From: CAYXGZ01 sp964464755
Lineage (GTDB): Bacteria > Planctomycetota > MHYJ01 > JACPRB01
NCBI GenBank assembly: GCA_964464755.1
Contig: CAYXGZ010000065.1
Span: forward strand, 1-17,878
Length of the DNA stretch: 17,878 nucleotides
Direction of reading: 5' to 3'
A model generated the notes under the pieces. It ran no database searches. It saw nothing but the letters and a program-made list of their open reading frames with translations, and was not told the origin of the DNA. Below, in pieces: positions 8,439 through 14,424 of this stretch. Positions within the stretch are counted from its first letter, which is position 1. The number at the start of each line of letters is the position of its first letter. The position numbers and the translations under genes are program-made.

Positions 8439-9200
8439 TCAGCTGCCCGGCAGCGCGTCGCGGAGGAAGCGCAGGGTCTTCGGCTCCCGGTCGAGCACCC
8501 ACTTCAGGTGCAGGTCGAGCAGCCGCCGCAGCTCCGGGACGAAGCCCGCGTAGGCCCCGATCCGGAAGGGCTTCCCGGCCTGGAAGGCCGCCAGCCCGTC
8601 GAGCACGATCCGCTTCACGAGCACCCGCGCCGCGTCCGCGGGCGGGCAGGTCGTGCAGCGGATCCCGCCGTCCCGCGGGCTGTACCACGACTCGGGCCCC
8701 GAGGGCGGCTTCCCGCAGGCCCCGCACTCCGCGATCCGCGGGAAGTGGCCGAGCTGGTCGAGCGCCCGGGCCTCGAAGCGGAAGAGGGCGTCCGCCAGAG
8801 GCGCCCCCGACTCCAGCGCGTCGAGGAAGCCCGTCAGCACGTCGAAGAGCGCGGGCTGCGGCAGCGCCTCGGGCGTCGCCTCGTCGACCAGGTCCGCGCC
8901 GTACGACGCCACGGCGAAGCGCGGCCAGTCGGCGCGCAGCGGGCGCCAGTCGCGCACGGACTCCGCCCCCACCAGCAGGTCCAGCGTCCCCGGCGTCTTC
9001 TCCATGCGCTGGACGTCGTAGAGGACGAGCACGTCGAAGGGCCCGTGGAACGCGCTCTTCTTGCGCTTGGAGCCCTTGGCGATGGCGTGGATCTTGCCGA
9101 ACTCCCGGGCGTAGAGGTGGACGACCTGGCTGGTCTCGCTGTAGTCGAAGACGCGCAGCGCCACGGCGGGCGAGCTCCGGACGCGGGCCTCCTCGGCCAT
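8439..9200 (-). CDS. recO: DNA repair protein RecO
   Basis: 253 residues, normal for the family. RecO loads RecA onto SSB-coated single-stranded DNA with RecR in RecF-pathway gap repair and anneals complementary strands. The N-terminal OB-fold region is recognisable (VFDYSETSQVVHLYAREFGKIHAIAKGSKRKKS, given here as consecutive short motifs VFDYSETS, LYAREFGKI and AKGSKRKKS). A zinc site follows with Cys159/Cys162 (CGAC) and Cys182/Cys185 (CTTC), then a helical tail. The ATG at 9200 lies 3 nt beyond the stop of the aminotransferase gene, so the two are probably coupled; no clear Shine-Dalgarno is seen. It converges on the lipoprotein gene with no gap: TGATCA at 8436-8441 supplies both stop codons. 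Clear identification. Confidence 0.95.
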   Translation of the reverse strand: MAEEARVRSSPAVALRVFDYSETSQVVHLYAREFGKIHAIAKGSKRKKSAFHGPFDVLVLYDVQRMEKTPGTLDLLVGAESVRDWRPLRADWPRFAVASYGADLVDEATPEALPQPALFDVLTGFLDALESGAPLADALFRFEARALDQLGHFPRIAECGACGKPPSGPESWYSPRDGGIRCTTCPPADAARVLVKRIVLDGLAAFQAGKPFRIGAYAGFVPELRRLLDLHLKWVLDREPKTLRFLRDALPGS

Positions 9201-9203
9201 GAA

Positions 9204-10409
9204 CTAGGACAGCTCGCCGAGGAACTTCTCGAGCCGGTCCAGGCCGGTCGCGAGGTTCTCCATCGTCGTCGCGTAGGAGATCCGGACGTGCCGGTCGTCG
9301 CCGAAGGCCGCGCCGGGCACGAACGCGGTGAGCGCGTCCTCGAGCAGCGCGGAGCAGAAGGTCGTGGAGTCCGTCACGGGCCGGCCCTGGTGCGAGCGGC
9401 CGTAGTACGACGACACGTTGGGGAAGGCGTAGAAGGCGCCGGAGGGCTCGACGAGCGTGAAGCCCTTGATGCGCTTGAGGCGGCCGACGATGTAGTCCCG
9501 CCGGCGGGCGTACTCCGCCACCATGGCCGCGACGCAGCCCTGGTCGCCCTCGAGCGCCGCGAGCGCGGCGTACTGGGACACCGAGCTCGGGTTCGACGTC
9601 GCCTGGCCCTGGATGCGGCCCGCGCCCTCGATGACGTCGAGGGGGCCCGCGGCGAAGCCGACCCGCCAGCCCGTCATCGCGTAGGTCTTCGAGCAGCTCG
9701 TGACGACGACGGTGCCCGCCGCCGCCTCCTTCGACACCGAGGCGATCGAGACGTGCTTCGCCCCGCCGTAGACCATCTTCGCGTAGACCTCGTCGGACAC
9801 GACCCGGAGGCCGCGCCGCACGACGACCTCCGCGAGCGCCTCGACCTCCTTCCGGGTGTAGACCACGCCGGTCGGGTTCGTCGGGCTGCAGTGCACGAGG
9901 AGCCGGGTCTTCGGGCCGATCGCGGCCTCGAGCAGCGCCGGCGTCAGCTTGAAGCCGCCCGACTCCGGGGTCGGCAGCACCTTGGGCACGCCCCCGGCCG
10001 TCTTCACCATCTCCGGGTAGCTCGTCCAGTAGGGCGCGGGGATGATCGCCTCGTCGCCCGGGTCGAGCAGCGCGTGCATCACGTTGTAGATGGAGTGCTT
10101 CGCGCCGCAGGACACGAGGACCTGGGCGGGGTCGTAGGACACGCCCAGCTCGCGGCGGAACATTTCCGCGGCGGCGGCCCGGAGCTGGGGGATGCCCGAG
10201 GAGGGCGTGTAGCGGGTGTAGCCCTTGGCGAGGGCCTCGATCGCGGCCCGCTTGATGTGGTCGGGCGTCTCGAAGTCCGGCTCGCCCGCCCCGAACGTCA
10301 CGACGTCCAGCCCGGACGCCTTCATCTTCGCGGCCTTGTCGGCGACCGCCAGCGTCGCGGACTCCCCGACGGCCAGCGCGCGGGCCGAGAGGGGCGAGCG
10401 GGGGCTCAT
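9204..10409 (-). CDS. aspC: Class I pyridoxal-phosphate aminotransferase, aspartate aminotransferase type
   Basis: 401 residues, typical of subgroup I-beta/I-gamma aspartate aminotransferases. It interconverts aspartate and 2-oxoglutarate with oxaloacetate and glutamate in the cytoplasm. Visible landmarks: FGAGEPDFETP near the N-terminus; YTRYTPSSGIPQLR; the cofactor-side SPTNPTG with Asn178; Asp206 and Tyr209 in SDEVYAKM; the Schiff-base Lys241 in SCSKTYAMTGWRVG; and the substrate-carboxylate Arg in HVRISYAT near the C-terminus. The start at 10409 is supported by the full family N-terminus and a well-spaced promoter 8 nt upstream. recO follows 3 nt after the stop. The exact substrate (aspartate versus prephenate or an aromatic amino acid) cannot be settled by eye, so the symbol is provisional. 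Confidence 0.93.
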   Translation of the reverse strand: MSPRSPLSARALAVGESATLAVADKAAKMKASGLDVVTFGAGEPDFETPDHIKRAAIEALAKGYTRYTPSSGIPQLRAAAAEMFRRELGVSYDPAQVLVSCGAKHSIYNVMHALLDPGDEAIIPAPYWTSYPEMVKTAGGVPKVLPTPESGGFKLTPALLEAAIGPKTRLLVHCSPTNPTGVVYTRKEVEALAEVVVRRGLRVVSDEVYAKMVYGGAKHVSIASVSKEAAAGTVVVTSCSKTYAMTGWRVGFAAGPLDVIEGAGRIQGQATSNPSSVSQYAALAALEGDQGCVAAMVAEYARRRDYIVGRLKRIKGFTLVEPSGAFYAFPNVSSYYGRSHQGRPVTDSTTFCSALLEDALTAFVPGAAFGDDRHVRISYATTMENLATGLDRLEKFLGELS

Positions 10410-10417
10410 GGCGCCGT

Positions 10418-10446
10418 ATCGTAGGGCCGCCCGCCGCGGCTGGCAA
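10418..10446 (-). promoter_or_regulatory. Sigma-70-type promoter for aspC-recO
   Basis: Reading the minus strand, TTGCCA (10446-10441, 5 of 6 to consensus) is followed by a 17-bp spacer and TACGAT (10423-10418, 4 of 6). The -10 ends 8 nt before the ATG at 10409, so the message should be leaderless or nearly so. The whole promoter fits in the 40-bp gap after the kinase stop codon, so aspC-recO is separable from the two-component operon. Confidence 0.65.
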
Positions 10447-10449
10447 TAT

Positions 10450-11811
10450 CTACCGCGGCAGGGAGATCGAGAACGTGCTGCCGACCCCCTCGGTGGACGA
10501 GACGGTGATGCGGCCGCCGTGCGCCTCGACCAGCGAGCGCGAGATCGACAGGCCCAGGCCGTGCCCGCCGACGGGGTCCGCGGCCGAGCGGCCCCGCCCC
10601 TCGTCGACGCGGAAGAAGCGGTCGAAGAGCCGGGGGACGCTCTCCGCGGGGATGCCGGCGCCGGTGTCGGCCACCTCGACCCGCGCGGAGCCGTCCTCGG
10701 CCCAGACCGAGAGCTTCACCTCGCCGCCCTCGCGGTTGTACTTCACGCCGTTCTCGAGGAGGTTCAGCAGGACCCGGCGCAGCGACACGGCGTCGCCCTT
10801 CACGACGACGCCCGGGGCGATCATCCCGGCGCGCACCTTCACGCCGCGGGCCTCGCCGGGCACCTCCATCGCCTCGACGGCCTCGGCGGCGAGCGCCGAG
10901 AGGTCCACCGGCTCCTGCTTCAGCGAGGCCTGGCGGCTGTCCAGCTTGGCCAGGAGCAGGAGGTTCTCCACGATGCGCGTCATGCGCGAGACCTCCTCGG
11001 CGATGCTCGCGAGGAGGCGCTGGGAGGACTCCGCGTCGGGGCTCCCGCCGAGCGCGAGCTCGATCTCGCTGCGCAGGTTGGCCAGCGGGGTCTTGAGCTC
11101 GTGCGAGGCGTTGGACGTGAAGGCGTTCACCTGGACGAAGGAGCGCTCGAGGCGGCCGAGCATGTCGTTGAGCGTGATGGCGAGGTCGCGGATCTCGCCG
11201 CGCGTCGTGGGCACGGGGATGCGGTCCGAGAGGTTCGCGCCCGCGATGGAGGCGGCCCGCCGGCGCAGCGCGTCGACCGGGGCGAGGGCCCCGCGGACGA
11301 AGACGCGGCCCGCGTACCAGGCGATGAGCAGCACGGCGGGGATGAAGCCCGCGAAGAAGACGAGCAGGCGCCGCAGCGGGTCGCGCCAGACCGCCTCGTC
11401 GCGCCCGAAGCAGACGGTCGCCGAGGCGCCGGACGCGTCGCGGGCCCGGAGGACCGCGTAGCGCCAGGTCGAGCCGCCCGCCTCGACGCGCAGGAGGGCG
11501 CGGTCCGGGCCGAGCAGGGGCCGGAGGTCCGCGGGCCCGGAGGAGTAGAGCCGGACGCCGGAGCCGTCGACGACCTCCGCGGCGGCGCCGAGGTCCCGCA
11601 GGAGCGCGTCGAGCCGGGCGGACTCGGGCGACGGGCCGAGCGCGGTCCAGGTCTCGAGGAAGGCCCGGGCCTCGCGCTGCAGCTGCTCGTCGAAGCCCTG
11701 GCGCAGCTCCCAGCGCGCCGCGCCGTAGAGCGAGCCGGCGAACGCCACGAGGATCGCCGCGAGGATCGCGACGTAGAGCAGCGTGAGGCGGGACTTAATC
11801 GACCGGAGCAT
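10450..11811 (-). CDS. Membrane sensor histidine kinase (HAMP-HisKA-HATPase)
   Basis: 453 residues. TM1 is about residues 10-32 and TM2 about 148-170; between them lies a periplasmic sensor domain of roughly 115 residues that I do not recognise. A HAMP linker (about 170-225) leads to the dimerisation helix with the phospho-accepting His237 in ASHELKTPL. The ATPase domain shows the N box (Asn354 in LLENGVKYN), G1 (DTGAGIP, 382-388), an F box (LFDRFFRV) and G2 (GGHGLGLSI). All residues for activity are present. The ATG at 11811 has AAGGAG 4 nt upstream and lies 17 nt inside the end of the regulator gene, so the two are co-translated. Overall it resembles the CusS/QseC/PhoR group. The signal is unknown. 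Confidence 0.95.
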   Translation of the reverse strand: MLRSIKSRLTLLYVAILAAILVAFAGSLYGAARWELRQGFDEQLQREARAFLETWTALGPSPESARLDALLRDLGAAAEVVDGSGVRLYSSGPADLRPLLGPDRALLRVEAGGSTWRYAVLRARDASGASATVCFGRDEAVWRDPLRRLLVFFAGFIPAVLLIAWYAGRVFVRGALAPVDALRRRAASIAGANLSDRIPVPTTRGEIRDLAITLNDMLGRLERSFVQVNAFTSNASHELKTPLANLRSEIELALGGSPDAESSQRLLASIAEEVSRMTRIVENLLLLAKLDSRQASLKQEPVDLSALAAEAVEAMEVPGEARGVKVRAGMIAPGVVVKGDAVSLRRVLLNLLENGVKYNREGGEVKLSVWAEDGSARVEVADTGAGIPAESVPRLFDRFFRVDEGRGRSAADPVGGHGLGLSISRSLVEAHGGRITVSSTEGVGSTFSISLPR

Positions 11812-12481
11812 CCGGCTCCTTCAGCTGGTACCCGACGCCCCGGACGGTGTGGATGAGCTTGGGGCGGCCCTCCCCCTCGAGCTTGCGGCGGAGGTAGTTC
11901 ACGAACACGTCGACGACGTTGCTCTCCCAGTCGAAGTTGTAGTCCCAGACGTGCTCGGCGATGGAGGTGCGGGTCAGGACCCGGTTCGGGTTGCGCATCA
12001 GGTACTCGAGGAGGGCGAACTCGCGGTTGGTGAGCCGGACGGGCTCGTCGCCGCGGCGCACCTCGCGGGCGATGAGGTCCATCGTCACGTCGCCGATCTT
12101 GAGGACCGAGGCGGGCCCCTCGCCGCCCCGGCGCAGCAGGGCGCGGACCCGGGCCTTGAGCTCGTCGAGGGAGAAGGGCTTGGCGAGGTAGTCGTCGGCG
12201 CCGAGGTCGAGGCCCTTCACGCGATCCTTCACCTCGCCCCGGGCGCTGAGGATGAGGACGGGCGTGGCCACCTTGGCGGCCCGCATCTCCTTGAGGATGG
12301 ACAGGCCGTCCTTCTTGGGGAGCATGAGGTCGAGGAGGACGAGGTCGTAGGGCTCGCTGGTGGCCAGGTAGGCGCCCTCCTCCCCGTCGTGGCGGACGTC
12401 GACGGCGTGGGAGTCCTCGGCAAGGGCCCGCTTGATGAACCCGGCGAGCTTCTTCTCGTCCTCGACGACGAGGATGCGCAT
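11795..12481 (-). CDS. OmpR/PhoB-family response regulator
   Basis: 228 residues. The receiver domain has the acidic pocket Glu7-Asp8, phospho-acceptor Asp51 (LLDLMLP), Ser79 and Lys101 (LAKPF). The C-terminal winged helix (about 130-225) shows LTNREFALLEYLMRNPNRVL, the recognition-helix region VVDVFVNYLRRKL and the wing IHTVRGVGYQL. It is a DNA-binding transcription factor partnered with the overlapping histidine kinase. The start at 12481 gives the standard MRILVVEDE. A possible TTTACT-17-TTCAAT promoter ends 6 nt before it and no Shine-Dalgarno is seen. It is divergent from the gene at 12570 across 88 bp, so that gene and the operon itself are natural first candidates for its regulon (inference from position). 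Confidence 0.96.
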   Translation of the reverse strand: MRILVVEDEKKLAGFIKRALAEDSHAVDVRHDGEEGAYLATSEPYDLVLLDLMLPKKDGLSILKEMRAAKVATPVLILSARGEVKDRVKGLDLGADDYLAKPFSLDELKARVRALLRRGGEGPASVLKIGDVTMDLIAREVRRGDEPVRLTNREFALLEYLMRNPNRVLTRTSIAEHVWDYNFDWESNVVDVFVNYLRRKLEGEGRPKLIHTVRGVGYQLKEPDAPVD

Positions 12482-12487
12482 GGCCCC

Positions 12488-12516
12488 ATTGAACCGGATG
12501 CGCGAAGGGGAGTAAA
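12488..12516 (-). promoter_or_regulatory. Possible promoter for the two-component operon
   Basis: On the minus strand, TTTACT (12516-12511, 4 of 6) and TTCAAT (12493-12488, 4 of 6) are spaced by 17 bp. The -10 ends 6 nt before the ATG at 12481, repeating the leaderless geometry of other genes here. The match is weak and supported mainly by spacing and position. Confidence 0.35.
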
Positions 12517-12569
12517 GGCGGGCCTCGTCTGCTAGGATGGTCCCCTCGTCCCAACCCGGGAGGTCCCCG

Positions 12570-14033
12570 ATGCCCCGGCGGGCCCGCGCCCACCGCGCCT
12601 GGTGGTTCCGACGGCTGGTCGTCCTCGGCGGCTCGGCCGCCGCGACGGCGACCGCGGCCGTGCTCCAGGCCGGGCGCCTGCGCGAGGGAGGCCCGGGCGG
12701 GTCCATCCACGCCGCCGTCCTCGGGGCCGTGCTGGTCGTCCTCGCCATCCAGGCCTGGCTCCTGGTCCGCCTGCTCGCCGGGCCCGGCCGCGGCGCCCCC
12801 GCGTGGAAGCGCCACGAGCACCGCGCCTCGGTCCGCGAGGCCCCCGTCGTCTGCGCGGTCGGCGCCGTCCTCGCCCTGGGGCTCGTCGGCCTCGCCCCGC
12901 ACAGCTCGCCCGCGGAAGCGCCGGCCCCGACGCCGGACCTCGCCTTCCGGGTCGTCGATTTCGGCCGCCCGGCGGCGCCGCCGCCCCCGGCCCCCGCGCC
13001 GGCGCCCGCGGCCCCCGCCCCCGAGCCCCCGCCGCTCGAGCCGGCCCCGATCCCGGAGGCCCCGACGCCCGCCCCCGAACCGCCCCGGCCCGAGATCCCG
13101 CGCATCGAGATCCCCCCGCCCGCCCCGGCGTCGCCGGAACCCGCGGTCACCGAGCTGGACGACGCCCCGGCCCCCCGGCCCGCGCGGCGCCTGGCCGACG
13201 AGACCCTCTGGCCGACGCGCCCCCCGCTCGATTACGAGGCCATGATGCGCTTCGTCCGCCTCGGCCTGCCCCCGGGGGCCGACGACCTGCCCCCGATGCA
13301 GGCCACGCTGGCCGGGCTCATGGTCGCCGCCCGCGGGAAAAGCGCGCTCTCGACGCCCGCCGGCCGCCTGGACCTCGACCTGGGCAAGGTGCACGACTCG
13401 GACGAGCTCGCCCCGGGCCTCGAGGCGGCGTTCGAGTTCCCCATCTCGCCGGACCAGTCGGTGCTCGTGCGGCTGCTCGGGATCCGCATCCAGGACCGGG
13501 GCCGCTTCTCCGAGGCCGGCTCGCTGGACGGCGTGGCCGTGTCGGAGGGCGACGGGTTCGAGGTCGACCAGTCGTGGACGCACCTCTTCACGGGCTACTC
13601 GAAGCGGCTCTTCGGCTTCCGGCGGGACGCGTGGTTCGACCTCGCGGTGCACCTGGGCGCGTCGCTGGACCAGACGCGCAGCTCGCTCGAGCTGCCGGGC
13701 CGGCTGGAGGGCGAGACGGCGGAGGGGGAGCGGGGCTGGGCGGCGCCGGCCGCGGGGATCACGATCGGGTTCTGGAGCCCGTACTCGGGCGCGCTGAAGA
13801 TCGACCTCTTCCAGACCGTTCCGGTGAACCTGGGCGGCCAGACCATCTCGCAGACCGACTTCCGCCTGACGCTGACGCAGGACGTGAGCGAGCGGGTGTC
13901 GGTGTTCCTGGGCTACCGCTGGGTGACGGCGACGTACCGGACCTTCGAGGACCCCTGGAGGCGCACGGAGGGGCGGACGGCGACGGAACTGCAGCTCGGG
14001 GGCCCGCTGGCGGGGATCGACGTCCGGTTTTGA
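12570..14033 (+). CDS. Three-helix membrane anchor, proline-rich spacer and putative C-terminal beta-barrel
   Basis: 487 residues. The ATG at 12570 is chosen over the in-frame ATG at 12537 because GGGAGG sits 6 nt upstream of it. Three hydrophobic segments (about 15-33, 47-70, 92-110) are followed by a long Pro/Ala/Glu tract (about 112-205; many PAP, PEP and PPP repeats), resembling the periplasm-spanning part of TonB. Residues about 265-487 show alternating, strand-like sequence (VLVRLLGIRI, WFDLAVHLGAS, GITIGFWSP, FRLTLTQDVS, VSVFLGYRW) and end in LAGIDVRF, with the terminal Phe expected of outer-membrane barrels. Inner-membrane helices joined to an outer-membrane barrel would be unusual; the C-terminal part could instead be a soluble beta-sandwich. 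TAGGAT at 12533-12538 could be its -10. It is divergent from the OmpR-type regulator. No family recognised. Confidence 0.8.
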   Translation: MPRRARAHRAWWFRRLVVLGGSAAATATAAVLQAGRLREGGPGGSIHAAVLGAVLVVLAIQAWLLVRLLAGPGRGAPAWKRHEHRASVREAPVVCAVGAVLALGLVGLAPHSSPAEAPAPTPDLAFRVVDFGRPAAPPPPAPAPAPAAPAPEPPPLEPAPIPEAPTPAPEPPRPEIPRIEIPPPAPASPEPAVTELDDAPAPRPARRLADETLWPTRPPLDYEAMMRFVRLGLPPGADDLPPMQATLAGLMVAARGKSALSTPAGRLDLDLGKVHDSDELAPGLEAAFEFPISPDQSVLVRLLGIRIQDRGRFSEAGSLDGVAVSEGDGFEVDQSWTHLFTGYSKRLFGFRRDAWFDLAVHLGASLDQTRSSLELPGRLEGETAEGERGWAAPAAGITIGFWSPYSGALKIDLFQTVPVNLGGQTISQTDFRLTLTQDVSERVSVFLGYRWVTATYRTFEDPWRRTEGRTATELQLGGPLAGIDVRF

Positions 14034-14257
14034 TGAGAAGTTTCTAATCCACCCCTCATGGGGCGGTCATGCCGTCCCGCGAGGATGGAGCACCGTGGGG
14101 TCCCGGGGCCCGCTCCGTTTCTGGCGCGGTCGGCCGGGGGGATCCAAGTCTCGGTCGGTACCCAAAAAGATCCCCGGGACCACCCCACACCTCCGAGGAA
14201 ACCGCTTGCAATCCCCGCCCGGCAGCGGTATCTAGATGTCCCCTCACCTCCAGACGT
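14034..14257. other. 224-bp non-coding spacer with possible RNA structure
   Basis: No convincing gene. Bases 14095-14108 can pair with 14172-14188 (8 bp plus 6 bp, with a 3-nt bulge) around a 63-nt loop. A competing pairing exists between GGGGATC (14138-14144) and GATCCCC (14169-14175), and a local GGAGC/GCTCC stem lies nearby. CCCC-TCAT-GGGG just after the stop could be a weak terminator but has no T tract. The right end holds the tRNA promoter. Whether any stable RNA is made is unknown. Confidence 0.35.
14206..14234 (+). promoter_or_regulatory. Promoter of the tRNA-Leu gene
   Basis: TTGCAA (14206-14211), a 17-bp spacer, then TATCTA (14229-14234). The -10 ends 23 nt before the mature tRNA 5' end, leaving a leader of about 17 nt for RNase P. 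The -35 matches 4 of 6 and the -10 only 3 of 6, so the call rests mainly on spacing and position. Confidence 0.5.
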
Positions 14258-14342
14258 GGGCACGTGGTGGAATTGGCAGACACGTACGTTTGAGGGGCGT
14301 ATGCCGCAAGGCGTGGGAGTTCGAGTCTCCCCGTGCCCACCA
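14258..14342 (+). tRNA. tRNA-Leu, anticodon GAG, CCA encoded
   Basis: 85 nt including CCA. Acceptor GGGCACG (14258-14264) pairs with CGTGCCC (14332-14338); the discriminator is A, followed by encoded CCA (14340-14342). The D arm carries TGGTGGAATTGGCAGAC, typical of bacterial tRNA-Leu. The anticodon stem TACGT/GCGTA (one G-U pair) closes the loop TTGAGGG, with anticodon GAG at 14292-14294, reading CUC and CUU. The long variable arm (GCC-GCAA-GGC) marks a type II tRNA. T stem GGGAG/CTCCC with TTCGAGT. All stems pair, so it looks functional. Confidence 0.97.
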
Positions 14343-14424
14343 CTTCGACTCGCTCCCCCTGCGGGGCGGTCACTCCCTCGGTGCAAGCATCGCCTTCCCT
14401 CGACGCGAGGTGCCCTGAGCGACC
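14343..14424. other. 82-bp spacer after tRNA-Leu with two short hairpins
   Basis: CCCC-TGC-GGGG (14356-14366) follows the tRNA, and CCTCG-ACG-CGAGG (14398-14410) lies 3' of otsA on the minus strand. Both could contribute to transcription ends of the two convergent units, but neither has a T tract, so intrinsic termination is doubtful. No gene is seen. Confidence 0.3.

Noticed and set aside
12537..12569. Alternative ATG at 12537 as start of the helix/proline/barrel protein
   Set aside because: It has no Shine-Dalgarno and overlaps the TAGGAT promoter candidate; the ATG at 12570 has GGGAGG at 6-nt spacing.
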